Counted from the stretch's first letter, positions 43,762 to 52,907 are shown. The stretch: 64,000 bases of DNA from Salinarimonas soli (GCF_008386575.1 NZ_VUOA01000006.1:1-64000); one strand, 5' to 3'. Made by a program: numbers and translations. Notes: a model not told the origin generated them from the sequence alone.

Positions 43762-44688
43762 TCAGCACGGCCTCCAGGCGAGCCCTGCCACCTCCTCGGG
43801 CGACAGCCAGCGCCATCCGGGCATCTGGTGGCGAAACCAGGTGAATTGCCGCTTCGCGTAGCGCCTGGTGTCCCCCTGCCCCCGGACGATCGCCGCCTCC
43901 AGGCCCGTCTCGCCGCGCAGGTGACTGAGGAGCCCCGGCACGCCGTGCGCACGCATGACGGGGAGCATGGGATCGAGCCCCCGCGCGCCAAGTGCCGCCA
44001 CCTCGTCCAGGGCCCCCTGCCCCACCATGGCGACGAAGCGCGCGTCGATGCGCCGGCGCAGCACCTCGCGGTCGGGGCTGAGGAAGAGCCGCGTCGTGGG
44101 CACGCCGGCGAGCGGGCCCGGGATCCGCCGGCCCTGGAACGCCACGAGCGAGCCGCCCGTCGCGGCGTGGACCTCGAGCGCCCGCAGGACCCGCAGCCGG
44201 TCGCTCGGGCGCAGATCTCCGCCGGTCGCGGGATCGAGGCGCATGAGCCGCGCGTGGAGCTCCGGCGTCTCGACCCCCTCGGCCTCGCCGCGCACCCTCT
44301 CGCGCACCTCGTCCGGCACGGGCGGGATGTCGGAAAGGCCCTCCAGCAGCGCCCGGAAATAGAGCCCCGTGCCGCCGACGAAGACGAGCGGGAGACCGCC
44401 CGCCTCCCCGATGAGCCGCGCGGCGTCCTCCATGTAGCGCGCCACGGAATAGTTCACGGCGCCGTCCACGTGGCCATAGAGCCGGTGGGGCGCCTGAGCC
44501 TCCTCCTCGGGCGTCGGCCGGGCGCTGAGCACCCGCAGGTCGCGGTAGACCTGCATGGAATCCGCGTTCACGACGAGGGCGCCGGTCTCCCGGGCCAGCC
44601 GCAGCGCCAGCGCCGACTTGCCGGACGCGGTCGGCCCTGCGATGAGAACCACCCGTCCGCCGCCCTGATCGTCCGTGCCATGCCCCAT
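43762..44688 (-). CDS. miaA: tRNA dimethylallyltransferase
   Basis: Adds the dimethylallyl group to A37 of tRNAs that read UNN codons. The P-loop GPTASGKS is at residues 18-25, followed by VNADSMQVYRDL and the FVGGTGLYFRALLEGL motif. The C-terminal KRQFTWFRHQ tRNA-contact motif is present. 308 residues is normal. ATG 44688 overlaps the start of divergent serB by 9 bp, so the two promoters must lie inside each other's coding regions. Confidence 0.95.
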   Translation of the reverse strand: MGHGTDDQGGGRVVLIAGPTASGKSALALRLARETGALVVNADSMQVYRDLRVLSARPTPEEEAQAPHRLYGHVDGAVNYSVARYMEDAARLIGEAGGLPLVFVGGTGLYFRALLEGLSDIPPVPDEVRERVRGEAEGVETPELHARLMRLDPATGGDLRPSDRLRVLRALEVHAATGGSLVAFQGRRIPGPLAGVPTTRLFLSPDREVLRRRIDARFVAMVGQGALDEVAALGARGLDPMLPVMRAHGVPGLLSHLRGETGLEAAIVRGQGDTRRYAKRQFTWFRHQMPGWRWLSPEEVAGLAWRPC

Positions 44689-45558
44689 GTCGTCTGCCTG
44701 ACCTGCGCTCCCGCCCGTCCCATTCTCGACGAGGCCCTCGTCGCCCACATCGCGGCCCTCGTGCCCGGCGCCGGAGCGCCGCGTTGGCTGCGCCGCGGGG
44801 TCGCCGCCGAGATCCCGGTCCCGGAGGCGGACCCGATTCCGTTGGGCCGCACCCTGCGTGACGCCATCGCCCCTGCGGCGGTCGACGTCAACGTCGTCCC
44901 CCTCGCCCATCGCCGCAAGCGCCTCCTCCTCGCCGACATGGACTCGACCATGATCGAGCAGGAATGCATCGACGAGCTCGCCGATTTCGTGGGGCTGAAA
45001 GCCGAGGTGGCCGCGATCACCGAGCGCGCCATGCGGGGCGAGATCGCCTTCGAGCCGGCACTTCGCGAGCGCGTGGCGCTTCTCAAGGGCCTGCGATTGA
45101 GCGTGGTGGACGAGATCATCGCCGAGCGCATCCGGATCATGAGCGGCGCCCGGGAGCTTGTGACCGGCATGAAGGCCTGGGGCGCCTATGCCTGCCTCGT
45201 CTCAGGCGGCTTCACACTGTTCACCGGTCCCATCGCGGCGCGGATCGGCTTCGACGAGAACCGGGCGAACCGGCTCTTGACCGACGGCGACCGGCTCGCA
45301 GGCTTGGTCGAGGAGCCCATCCTGGGCCGCGAGGCGAAGCGCGCGAGCCTCATCGAGATCCGCGACCGGCTGGGCTTGAGCGCCGAGGAGACCCTCGCCG
45401 TGGGCGACGGGGCGAACGATCTGGCGATGATCGGCGAGGCGGGCCTCGGCGTCGCCTACCGGGCGAAGCCCGCCGTCGCCGACGCGGCGGGGGCGCGGAT
45501 CGAGCATGGGGATCTCACGGCGCTCCTCTACCTGCAGGGCCACTCGGTCGAGCATTGA
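44680..45558 (+). CDS. serB: Phosphoserine phosphatase
   Basis: HAD-family enzyme catalysing the last step of serine biosynthesis. The 292 residues contain motif I DMDSTMI (nucleophile Asp86, acid Asp88), SGGFT as motif II, a Lys region, and GDGANDLAM as motif IV. The N-terminal 80 residues are a short ACT-like region, as in alphaproteobacterial SerB. It overlaps miaA head to head. The downstream region is AT-rich. Confidence 0.95.
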   Translation: MPHVVCLTCAPARPILDEALVAHIAALVPGAGAPRWLRRGVAAEIPVPEADPIPLGRTLRDAIAPAAVDVNVVPLAHRRKRLLLADMDSTMIEQECIDELADFVGLKAEVAAITERAMRGEIAFEPALRERVALLKGLRLSVVDEIIAERIRIMSGARELVTGMKAWGAYACLVSGGFTLFTGPIAARIGFDENRANRLLTDGDRLAGLVEEPILGREAKRASLIEIRDRLGLSAEETLAVGDGANDLAMIGEAGLGVAYRAKPAVADAAGARIEHGDLTALLYLQGHSVEH

Positions 45559-45640
45559 TAACTTTTACTCATAATATGTAGTTTATTTACATTTATCCGC
45601 ATGTAAGCTATGCGCTCATCCGCTTGCAGCGGAGACAGCC
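45559..45640 (+). promoter_or_regulatory. AT-rich upstream region of the beta-rich protein gene
   Basis: Includes TTACTCATAATATGTAG and TTTATTTACATTTATCC, in sharp contrast to the GC-rich surroundings. Likely promoter of the 45641 gene. No gene is seen here. Confidence 0.45.
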
Positions 45641-46474
45641 ATGACCCTTGCGATCACGAACGCTTCCCGATCCCAGACCCCGGTCGACGACCGCGGCGCG
45701 AGCCTGTTCGCCCAGGCCGTGAACCAGCAGCGCGCCAATCCCGGCATGCCGCAGCCGACCGTCACCGTGACCGGCGGCGCCGCGACGACGGGCGCCATCA
45801 ATACGCAGACGGCGGGGGTGAACGTCACGGTGCCCCTCGACGCGGACGGGACGCGTGTGAACGTCACGGCCACCACCACGGCCAATGACGGCCGCAACGG
45901 CGCGGGCCAGCCCGTCTCGAACCTCGTCCAGGGTGCGACGACGAGCGTCTCGGCGCCGATGGGCGGCGTGACGGTCACCGGGAGCGTGTCCGTGGAGGAC
46001 AACCGCAACAACCTCAACGGCCGCACCACGCAGGGCGCCGGCGCGCGGGTGAGCGTGAGCGACACGATCCCCCTCGACGCCCGGACGAACCTTAACCTCA
46101 CGGGCAGCGTCGGCATCAACGCGAGCACGCCGCAGGGCGGGGCGACCTCCCTCGTCGCGCAGCCCCGGGTGAGCGTCGGCGTCACCCACAAGGCGTCGGA
46201 CCGGCTCTCCGTCGGCGCGCAGGTGAATGTCGGCGGCAATATCCCCCTCAACGAGGCGGGCGCGGCGGGTGTCGCGGCGGCCGGTAACGAGGTCGTCGTG
46301 ACGGGTCAGGTGAACGCGAGCGTCCAGGTCGCCCCGAACGTCCGGCTCATCGGCTCCGTGACCCATGGTCTCACCGGCGCGGACGCGCCCTCGACAAACC
46401 CCGCCGGCAGCGCCTTCTCGCCGGGCGCCGGCCAGACCGTGCTCCAGGGCGGCGTGCAAATCACCCTGCCCTAG
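45641..46474 (+). CDS. Beta-strand-rich Thr/Val/Asn protein without signal peptide
   Basis: A 277-residue protein that I do not recognise. After about 40 ordinary residues (MTLAITNASRSQTPVDDRGA; LFAQAVNQQ), the chain alternates Val/Thr/Ser in likely strands separated by Asn/Gly/Asp turns. Examples are VTVTGSVSVEDN, RVSVSDTIPL, LNLTGSVGINAS, VSVGVTHKASDRLSVGAQ and VQVAPNVRLIGSVTHG. This resembles a beta-barrel or beta-solenoid, yet no Sec signal is present and the C-terminus lacks the usual aromatic. GGAGA precedes the ATG. Confidence 0.65.
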   Translation: MTLAITNASRSQTPVDDRGASLFAQAVNQQRANPGMPQPTVTVTGGAATTGAINTQTAGVNVTVPLDADGTRVNVTATTTANDGRNGAGQPVSNLVQGATTSVSAPMGGVTVTGSVSVEDNRNNLNGRTTQGAGARVSVSDTIPLDARTNLNLTGSVGINASTPQGGATSLVAQPRVSVGVTHKASDRLSVGAQVNVGGNIPLNEAGAAGVAAAGNEVVVTGQVNASVQVAPNVRLIGSVTHGLTGADAPSTNPAGSAFSPGAGQTVLQGGVQITLP

Positions 46475-46482
46475 AAACGCGA

Positions 46483-46508
46483 AACGCCCGGCCGCGGGGC
46501 CGGGCGTT
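46483..46508. terminator. Bidirectional terminator
   Basis: Perfect 11-bp stem AACGCCCGGCC / GGCCGGGCGTT with loop GCGG, between the convergent 45641 gene and degP. Short A/T flanks lie on both sides. Confidence 0.75.
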
Positions 46509-46539
46509 CGCATCCGTCGGGGCTGGAGCCCCGGCGCGA

Positions 46540-48135
46540 TCACTCGATGGTGACGGCGACGAAGCGAACCTCGCCCTGCGTGTTGGCGACGAGGAGGAGG
46601 GCCGAGCGGCGTCCCTCCTTCTTCAGCGCCTCGACGCGGCGGGCCATGTCGGCGGGGGAGTTCACCGCCTCCTGGCCCACCTCGACGATCACCTCGCCGG
46701 CCTGGATGCGCTTGTCGGCTGCGTTGGAATTGGGCTCCACCCGCGTGACGACCACGCCCTTCACCGTGTCCTTGATGTTGTAGCGCTTGCGCAGCTCCTC
46801 CGTGACGCCGGAGAGCTCGAGGCCGAGCACGCGGCGCGTGGCGTTGGGGGATTCCGGCGCGTTGCCGGCGGGCGGATTGACGCTCGCCTGGCGCGTCGCC
46901 TCGCCCTCCTCCAGGCGGCCGAGGGTGACGCTGCGCTTGAGCTCCTGGCCCTTGCGCACCACCGTGACCTCGACGCTCTTGCCCACGGGGGTGGACGCGA
47001 CGATGCGCGGCAGATCGCGGGAATCCTTCACCTCGCGGCCGTCGAAGCGGACGATCACGTCGCCGACCTCGAGCCCCGCGGGCTTCGCCGGGCCCTTGTC
47101 GTCGATGCCGGCCACCAGAGCGCCGCGGGCCGAGCCCAGCGCAAGGGCCTCGGCGGTCGACTCGTCCACGTTCTGGATGCGCACGCCGAGCCAGCCGCGG
47201 CGGGTCTCGCCGAACTGGCGCAGCTGGTCGATCACGGGCGCCGCCGTCGAGGCCGGCACGGCGAAGCCGATGCCGACCGAGCCGCCGGTGGGCGACAGGA
47301 TCGCCGTGTTGATGCCGATGACCTCGCCCGCCATGTTGAAGAGCGGACCGCCCGAGTTGCCCTTGTTGATGGACGCGTCGGTCTGGATGTAGTTGTCGTA
47401 GGGTCCGGAATCGATGTTGCGGCCCCGGGCCGAGATGATGCCGGCGGTGACCGAGCCGCCGAGGCCGAACGGGTTGCCGATGGCGAGCACCCAGTCGCCT
47501 GGGCGGATCGCCTCGGCGTCGCCGAAGGGCACGGCGGGGAGCGGCTTGTCGGACTTCACGCGCAGCACCGCGAGGTCGACCTTCGTGTCCTTGCCGATCA
47601 CCTCGGCCTTGAGGCGGGTGCCGTCGGCGAAGATCACGGTGATGTCGTTGGCATCGCCGATCACGTGGTTGTTCGTCACCACGATCCCCGACGGGTCGAT
47701 GACGAAGCCGGAGCCGAGCGAGTTCGAGCGGCGCTGCTGCTGCTGGGGCGGCTGCGGCGTGCGGTTCCCCTCGGCGCCGGGGCCGCCCTGGCCGCCCTGC
47801 CCGCCTTGGCCACGCCGGTTGAAGAACTCCTCGAAGAGGTCCTCGAAGGGCGTGCCGGGGGGCAGCTGCGGCAGGGTGCGGCCGCGAGCCTCGACGGTGG
47901 TCGCGGCCGAGATGTTCACCACGGCGGGCGAGAGCCGCTCGGCCAGATCCGCGAAGGACATGGGCGCGTTGCGTGGGGGCTGCGCGGGCGCGGGCAGCGG
48001 CGCGATGGTTTGGGCGGGCGTCACCATTGCGGGCGGCTGCGTGCCCTGCGAGGCTGCCGGGAGAGGCAGCAGAGCGCTCGACGCCAGGGCGGCGATGGCC
48101 GCCGTCCGCGCGAGCGCTTTCACCACTTGAGCCAT
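46540..48135 (-). CDS. degP: Do-like periplasmic serine protease/chaperone
   Basis: HtrA-family protease degrading misfolded envelope proteins. The 531 residues have a Sec signal (1-29, ending PAAS) and a Gly/Gln-rich loop at 108-135. The catalytic triad is His157 (TNNHVIG), Asp187 (VDLAVL) and Ser261 (GNSGGPLF). Two PDZ domains (about 300-400 and 440-528) follow. Family symbol could equally be degQ or mucD. GAAGAGG precedes the ATG at 48135. The gene order with DUF2065 and hflC/hflK suggests one envelope quality-control cluster. Confidence 0.93.
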   Translation of the reverse strand: MAQVVKALARTAAIAALASSALLPLPAASQGTQPPAMVTPAQTIAPLPAPAQPPRNAPMSFADLAERLSPAVVNISAATTVEARGRTLPQLPPGTPFEDLFEEFFNRRGQGGQGGQGGPGAEGNRTPQPPQQQQRRSNSLGSGFVIDPSGIVVTNNHVIGDANDITVIFADGTRLKAEVIGKDTKVDLAVLRVKSDKPLPAVPFGDAEAIRPGDWVLAIGNPFGLGGSVTAGIISARGRNIDSGPYDNYIQTDASINKGNSGGPLFNMAGEVIGINTAILSPTGGSVGIGFAVPASTAAPVIDQLRQFGETRRGWLGVRIQNVDESTAEALALGSARGALVAGIDDKGPAKPAGLEVGDVIVRFDGREVKDSRDLPRIVASTPVGKSVEVTVVRKGQELKRSVTLGRLEEGEATRQASVNPPAGNAPESPNATRRVLGLELSGVTEELRKRYNIKDTVKGVVVTRVEPNSNAADKRIQAGEVIVEVGQEAVNSPADMARRVEALKKEGRRSALLLVANTQGEVRFVAVTIE

Positions 48136-48231
48136 ATCGGTCCTCTTCGGATGGGGGCAGATCCGCCCGGTATCGCGTGTTTCATGTGTCAAATAGGGCG
48201 GAAGCGGGGCTTTGCCATGCACGGGCATGCC

Positions 48232-48423
48232 TCAGATGCCGCCACGCGCGACCCACAGCAGCACAACGCCCGCCACCGCCGAACCGATCCCGACCAGACG
48301 CATCCGGTCGGCGGGACTTTGCGCCGCATCGATCATGGCACGGCGCACAGCCTCCGGGAAGGCCGCAAACAGGAGGCCCTCGACCGCGAGAACGAGGCCG
48401 AGGGCTGCCAGCAGATCCTTCAT
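48232..48423 (-). CDS. DUF2065 family membrane protein
   Basis: 63 residues: MKDLLAALGLVLAVEGLLFA is helix 1, a polar loop ends RMRLVGIGSA, and VAGVVLLWVARG is helix 2. The family is regularly found next to hflC and degP, as here, and is assumed to help the HflKC complex, but the function is unproven. It begins 6 bp after the hflC stop. Confidence 0.9.
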   Translation of the reverse strand: MKDLLAALGLVLAVEGLLFAAFPEAVRRAMIDAAQSPADRMRLVGIGSAVAGVVLLWVARGGI

Positions 48424-48429
48424 CGCCGC

Positions 48430-49464
48430 CTATTGCGGCACGACCGGCCGTGCGGCCGGAGGCCCGGCTTCAGGCCCCGCCGAGGCGGAGGGGCCTGCGG
48501 GCGGCGCGGGCGGGGGAACCGCGCCCGCCTGGGGGCCGGGCCGGGGCGGCGCCGGAGGCGGGGGCGTCGCCGGTCGGGTGCCGCCTGCGTTGCCGCGACC
48601 CATCGGATCGTTGAAGTAGCGCAGGAAGTCGGAGTTCGGCGACAGCACCAGGCGGGTGTCGCCGGGGCGGAAGCCTGTCTCGTAGGCCTGCATCGAGCGG
48701 TAGAACGAGAAGAAGTCGGGGTCGCGCTGGAAGGCTTCCGCGAGGATGCGGTTGCGCTCGGCGTCGCCCTGGCCGCGCAGTTCCTCGGAGCGCTGCGTCG
48801 CCTCGGCCACGATCACGGTCGACTCGCGGTCGGCGCGGGCCCGGATGGTCTGGGCTTCGCGCTGGCCGTTCGCCCGCAGGTCCGCGGCCTCGCGCTGGCG
48901 CTCGGTGCGCATCCGGTTGTAGACGGCCTCGCTGTTCTGCGGCGGCAGGTCGACGCGGGTGAGGCGCACGTCCACCACCTCGATGCCCAGGCCCCGCGCC
49001 TGGCGGTTCACGCTGTCCTGGATTTCGTTCATGAGCTCGCCGCGCCGCGTGCGGATGATGTCCGTCGTGGTGGCGTTGGCGAGCACGTTGCGCAGCGCGG
49101 AATTCGTGAAGCTGGTGAGGCGCGCGCCCGCGTTCTGGACGTTGTTCACGGCCTGGAAGAAGCGCAGCGGGTCGGTGATCTTGTAGCGGGCGAAGGCGTC
49201 TACCTCCAGGTTCTGACGGTCCGTGGAGAGGATCGTCTGGACCGGCAGGTCGAGGTCGAGCACCCGCTTGTCGACGTTGAGCACCGTCTCGATCAGCGGC
49301 GCCTTGAAGTAGAGGCCCGGCTGCGAGATCACCTTCTGGACCGCGCCGAAGCGCAGCACGATGGCGTACTGGGTCTGGTAGACCGTGAAGAGGGAGGCGA
49401 AGAGGAGCAGCGCCAGGAGACCGGCGACGATCAGCCCGCCCATGCGGATCGCGGAATTGTTCAT
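48430..49464 (-). CDS. hflC: HflC, FtsH protease modulator
   Basis: A 344-residue SPFH/band-7 protein. An N-terminal membrane anchor (9-29, MGGLIVAGLLALLLFASLF) is followed by the SPFH domain (FGAVQKVISQPGLYFKAPL) and a long coiled-coil-like region rich in Arg/Glu/Ala. The C-terminal tail of about 55 residues is Pro/Ala-rich and longer than in E. coli. It forms the periplasm-facing HflKC cage around FtsH. Its ATG overlaps the hflK stop by 4 bp (ATGA). Confidence 0.95.
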   Translation of the reverse strand: MNNSAIRMGGLIVAGLLALLLFASLFTVYQTQYAIVLRFGAVQKVISQPGLYFKAPLIETVLNVDKRVLDLDLPVQTILSTDRQNLEVDAFARYKITDPLRFFQAVNNVQNAGARLTSFTNSALRNVLANATTTDIIRTRRGELMNEIQDSVNRQARGLGIEVVDVRLTRVDLPPQNSEAVYNRMRTERQREAADLRANGQREAQTIRARADRESTVIVAEATQRSEELRGQGDAERNRILAEAFQRDPDFFSFYRSMQAYETGFRPGDTRLVLSPNSDFLRYFNDPMGRGNAGGTRPATPPPPAPPRPGPQAGAVPPPAPPAGPSASAGPEAGPPAARPVVPQ

Positions 49465-50627
49465 CGGGCGGCTCCCTGGCCCTGCTGGGTCCCGGCCTGC
49501 GGGGGACGGCGCTGGAGTTCGTTCAGCGGGAGGAAGGGCACCACGCCCGACCCGTTCTGGGCGCTCGGATCGATCAGGACCTTGTCGGTGCCGCCGAAGA
49601 CGCGCTCCATGGTCTCGAGGAAGAGCCGCTGGCGGGTCACGTCGGGCGCCTTGCGGTACTCGTCGTAGACCTGGTTGAAGCGGCTCGCCTGGCCGGTGGC
49701 GTCGGCGAAGGCGCGCTCGCGATAGGCTTCCGCCTGCTGCACGATCTGGGACGCCTGGCCCCGAGCTTCCGGCACCACGCGGCTGGCATAGGTCTCGGCC
49801 TCGTTCTGGAGGCGGACCGCGTCCTGCTGCGCCGCGTTGACGTCGAAGAACGCCTCGCGCACCTGGGCCGGCGGCACCGCCGCCTGGAGCTGGACCACGT
49901 TGATCCGCACGCCCGCGCCATAGGCGTCGAGGGCGCCCTGGGTGATCGCCTGCACCTCCTGGGCGATGCTGCCCTGCTCGGTGGTGAGGATGTTCTGGAT
50001 CTGGCGGCGGCCGATGACCTCGCGCATGGCGCTCTCGGCCACGGACTTGATGGTGCCGTCCGGGTTCTGGAGGTTGAAGACGTAGTTGTTGGCGCGGGCG
50101 GCGTCGATCTGCCACTGCACGTCGAAGTCGATGTCCACGATGTTGCCGTCGCCGGTGAGCATCAGGCTCTCCTCGAGGACGTCGCGGTTGCCGCCCCGTG
50201 GGCCGCCGCCGGAGCGGTAGCCGACCTCGGTGCGCTGCACAGTCGTCACGCTGGGCTTGATCACCTGGCCGATCGGATAGGGCCAGTTGTAGCGCAGGCC
50301 CTCGCTCGACTGGCCGATGAAGCGGCCGAAGCGCAGGTTCAGGCCGACCTCGTTGGGCCGCACGGTATAGATGCCCGTGGCGAGCCACAGGAGAGCGCCG
50401 AGGAGGAGGAGCGCGACGAGGCCCTTACCGCCCATGGAGCCGCCGGGCATGATGTCCCGGATGCGGTCCTGGCCGCGGCGGAGGATGTCCTCCAGATCGG
50501 GCGGGTTGCCGCCCGGGCCGCCGCCCTGGGGACCGTTGCCCCAAGGCCCGCCGGGGCCGCGACCGCCCCCGCCGCCGCCCCAGGGACCACCGCCCCCGCC
50601 GCCGCCGCTCTGATTGCTCCAAGGCAT
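49461..50627 (-). CDS. hflK: HflK, FtsH protease modulator
   Basis: 388 residues. A Gly/Pro/Trp-rich cytoplasmic N-terminus (about 1-45) is followed by one membrane helix near 70-90 (LVALLLLGALLWLATGIYTV) and the SPFH domain (EVGLNLRFGRFIGQSSEGL). A helical region follows (EAETYASRVVPEARGQASQI). Partner of HflC; GGAAGG precedes the ATG. The hflK-hflC pair is translationally coupled. folA lies just upstream in the same direction, 109 bp away. Confidence 0.95.
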   Translation of the reverse strand: MPWSNQSGGGGGGGPWGGGGGGRGPGGPWGNGPQGGGPGGNPPDLEDILRRGQDRIRDIMPGGSMGGKGLVALLLLGALLWLATGIYTVRPNEVGLNLRFGRFIGQSSEGLRYNWPYPIGQVIKPSVTTVQRTEVGYRSGGGPRGGNRDVLEESLMLTGDGNIVDIDFDVQWQIDAARANNYVFNLQNPDGTIKSVAESAMREVIGRRQIQNILTTEQGSIAQEVQAITQGALDAYGAGVRINVVQLQAAVPPAQVREAFFDVNAAQQDAVRLQNEAETYASRVVPEARGQASQIVQQAEAYRERAFADATGQASRFNQVYDEYRKAPDVTRQRLFLETMERVFGGTDKVLIDPSAQNGSGVVPFLPLNELQRRPPQAGTQQGQGAAR

Positions 50628-50736
50628 CTTGAGCCTTCCCTTGAGAATGTTCGTGAGGTCGTTGTGACCGTTTCAGGGATCGTTGTGAAGTGCGACCCGC
50701 CTGTACCGGGGCAATTGGGGTGGCGCCACGGTTTCG

Positions 50737-51264
50737 TCAACAGGATGCGGCGGGCCGCCGCCGCCGGAGATCGATGAAGGTGAACGGATGATCGTCGTGG
50801 GGGCCCGCGGGATGGCTCTCGCGCCAGGTTTCGACGAAGTCGGCGGGATCGTAATCTGGAAAGCTGACGTCGCCCTCAGGCTCCGCGTGGACGAGGGTGA
50901 GGTGGAGGCGGTCGGCCAGCGGCAGCGCCGCGCGATAGAGCTCGGCGCCGCCCACGACCGGGATCTCGTCCGCCCCCATCCGGCCGGCGATCTCGTCCGC
51001 GAGGCGCATGGCTCCGGGGAGGTCATGGGCGACGTGCACGCCCGGCGCCGCGAAGGCCGGGTCGCGGGTGAGCACCACCGTCTCGCGGCCGGGCAGCGGC
51101 TTGCCGATGGAGGCGTAGGTCTTGCGGCCCATGACGATCGGCTTGCCGAGCGTGAGCGCCCGGAAGCGCTTGAGGTCGGCGCGCTGGTGCCAGGCGAGCC
51201 CGTTGTCGCGGCCGATGACGCCGTTCTCGGCCACCGCCACGACGATGGCGAGCGGGCGGCTCAC
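50737..51264 (-). CDS. folA: Dihydrofolate reductase
   Basis: Reduces dihydrofolate with NADPH. The 175 residues contain VIGRDNGLAWHQRADLKRF (catalytic acid Asp30), GRKTYASIGKPLPGRETVV for NADPH binding and VVGGAELYRAAL. The start is GTG 51264 (SRPLAIVVAVAENG), overlapping the GNAT stop in GTGA. A longer in-frame N-terminus lacks family similarity. Confidence 0.95.
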   Translation of the reverse strand: MSRPLAIVVAVAENGVIGRDNGLAWHQRADLKRFRALTLGKPIVMGRKTYASIGKPLPGRETVVLTRDPAFAAPGVHVAHDLPGAMRLADEIAGRMGADEIPVVGGAELYRAALPLADRLHLTLVHAEPEGDVSFPDYDPADFVETWRESHPAGPHDDHPFTFIDLRRRRPAASC

Positions 51265-51743
51265 GCGCGCCCCGCGAGCCGCGCCAGCGCCTCGCCCGTC
51301 ACCCGCTGCACGGTCCATTCCTCCATCGGCTCAGCGCCGAGCGAGCGGTAGAAGGCGAGCGCGGGCTCGTTCCAGTCGAGCACCCACCATTCGAGCCGCG
51401 CGAGCCCCTCGTCGAGGCAGCGTTGCGCCAGGCTCTCCAGCAGCGCCCGCCCGATCCCCCTCCCCCGGTGCGCGGGCCTCACGAAGAGGTCCTCCAGATA
51501 GATCCCGTGCCGCCCGCGAAAGGTGGAGAAGTTGTAGAACCAGAGCGCGAAGCCCGCGGGCTCCCCGTCCCACTCCGCTATGCTGCAGAAGGCGCGCGGA
51601 TGGGGCGAGAACAGCGCGCGGTCGAGGTCCGCCTCGGTGGCGTCGACCTCGTGGGCGAGGCGCTCGTACTCGGCGAGCTCGCGCACGAAGGAGAGGACGA
51701 GCCCGGCCTCGCCGGGGCGGGCGGGCCGAAGATGGAGCGTCAT
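51261..51743 (-). CDS. GNAT family N-acetyltransferase
   Basis: A 160-residue acetyltransferase with the motif A acetyl-CoA loop RGRGIGRALLESLA near 93-106. LYFYN-like strands and LDWNEPALAFYRSLGAEPM mark the spermidine/spermine-type GNAT subgroup. The substrate is likely an amine or amino acid, but unknown. Stops and starts overlap by 4 bp on both sides (NAD-binding gene, GNAT, folA), so the three form one operon. Confidence 0.9.
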   Translation of the reverse strand: MTLHLRPARPGEAGLVLSFVRELAEYERLAHEVDATEADLDRALFSPHPRAFCSIAEWDGEPAGFALWFYNFSTFRGRHGIYLEDLFVRPAHRGRGIGRALLESLAQRCLDEGLARLEWWVLDWNEPALAFYRSLGAEPMEEWTVQRVTGEALARLAGRA

Positions 51744-52390
51744 GCCATGGTCCTGCTGTCGCAGATCAGGATGGTCTCGCGCAGCCATTCCCCGTCGACC
51801 AGGCAGCGCAGGAGGCAGTCGGCCACGTCGGAGCGGCTGATCGGGCCCGCGACGAGGCCCGTGAGATCCGTGTGGACACCGTAGCGGCGCCGGGGCGGCT
51901 CGTCGATGAGGAAGCCTGGCCGGACGATCGTCCAATCGAGGTCCGAGGCCCGCACGATCGCCTCCTGCCGGTCCTTGTCGGCATAGAGCGCGCCGACCGC
52001 GAGTGGCAGGAGCAGCCGGTCGTAGAGCGCCCCGCCGTGCCCCCAGCTGTCGCCCGCGCCGATGCCCGTCACCACGGCAAGGCGGCGTACGCCCTCGGCG
52101 CGCATGGCGTCGATGAGGGAGGTCGTCCCGCGCGAGATCCAGTCGACGCGCTTCAGGAAGGCGGGGCCGAACCCGTGGCCGCCCGCGCACCAGGCCACGG
52201 CGTCGGCGCCCTCCACGGCCCGGCGCGCCACCTCCGGATCCTCGATCGTGCCCTGGACATGGATGAGGTCGGGGCTGAGCGAAGCCGGCAGGCTACGCCC
52301 GACCGCCGTCACGGCGTGACCGGCCGCTCTCGCCTGGTTGGTCAGGGCGAGCCCGACGCCGAGCGTCGCCCCGATGACGGAAATGCGCAT
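51740..52390 (-). CDS. Atypical SDR / NAD(P)H-binding protein
   Basis: 216 residues with an NmrA/UbiA-like NAD(P)-binding opening MRISVIGATLGVGLALTNQA (GATxGxG-type). An atypical active region follows (RLAVVTGIGAGDSWG; DWTIVRPGFLIDEP) and no classical YxxxK pair is visible. Proteins of this kind range from flavin reductases to redox sensors; the function here is unknown. First gene of the operon with GNAT and folA. Confidence 0.8.
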   Translation of the reverse strand: MRISVIGATLGVGLALTNQARAAGHAVTAVGRSLPASLSPDLIHVQGTIEDPEVARRAVEGADAVAWCAGGHGFGPAFLKRVDWISRGTTSLIDAMRAEGVRRLAVVTGIGAGDSWGHGGALYDRLLLPLAVGALYADKDRQEAIVRASDLDWTIVRPGFLIDEPPRRRYGVHTDLTGLVAGPISRSDVADCLLRCLVDGEWLRETILICDSRTMA

Positions 52391-52529
52391 GAACCGTCCC
52401 CGGCCGTGGTCTCAAGGATCACGAACGCCGATTCGGCCCCGAAGCTCAATGCCCCAGCGGCGGGCCGCCGGTCTCCTCTCCCCCGTCCCGATGATGGGGG
52501 AGAGGATATCGTCCGTCGCGGGCGGCCTC

Positions 52530-52907
52530 TCAGGAATGGTGGCCGGCGAACGCGGCCCGGTCCGGCGTGGTGCGGGTCATGAGGCCGGCGCCGATCTCGG
52601 CGAGACCGATGACCAGATGCGGCAGGTAGACGCGGTCCGAGAAGCCGAAGAGCCAAGGCGAGACGGCGAGCAGGGCCCCCGCCGCGACGTCGCCCGCAAG
52701 GTGCGTCGGCATCGGGATCAGCTTCGCGATCGAGAGCTCGTAATCCGTCACGAGGCTCAACCCGATGATCGCGACGCCCATGATCATCGGAAGGTACTGC
52801 GCCGCGCCGCCGACGCGCGAGAAACCGAACAGATAGGGCGAGATGAGCAGGAGAAGCCCCGTCGCGTAGTCGAGCATGCCGTGGATACGGGTCGGAATGA
52901 TGCGCAT
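52530..52907 (-). CDS. SPW repeat membrane protein
   Basis: A 125-residue membrane protein with two SPW-type repeats, SPYLFGFSRVGG and SPWLFGFSDRVYLP, each within a pair of helices (four helices in total). The N-terminus MRIIPTRIHGMLDYATGL is typical. Function unknown; family proteins are common in soil alphaproteobacteria. ATG 52907 is chosen from the family start; an upstream frame adds 16 residues. Confidence 0.85.
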   Translation of the reverse strand: MRIIPTRIHGMLDYATGLLLLISPYLFGFSRVGGAAQYLPMIMGVAIIGLSLVTDYELSIAKLIPMPTHLAGDVAAGALLAVSPWLFGFSDRVYLPHLVIGLAEIGAGLMTRTTPDRAAFAGHHS

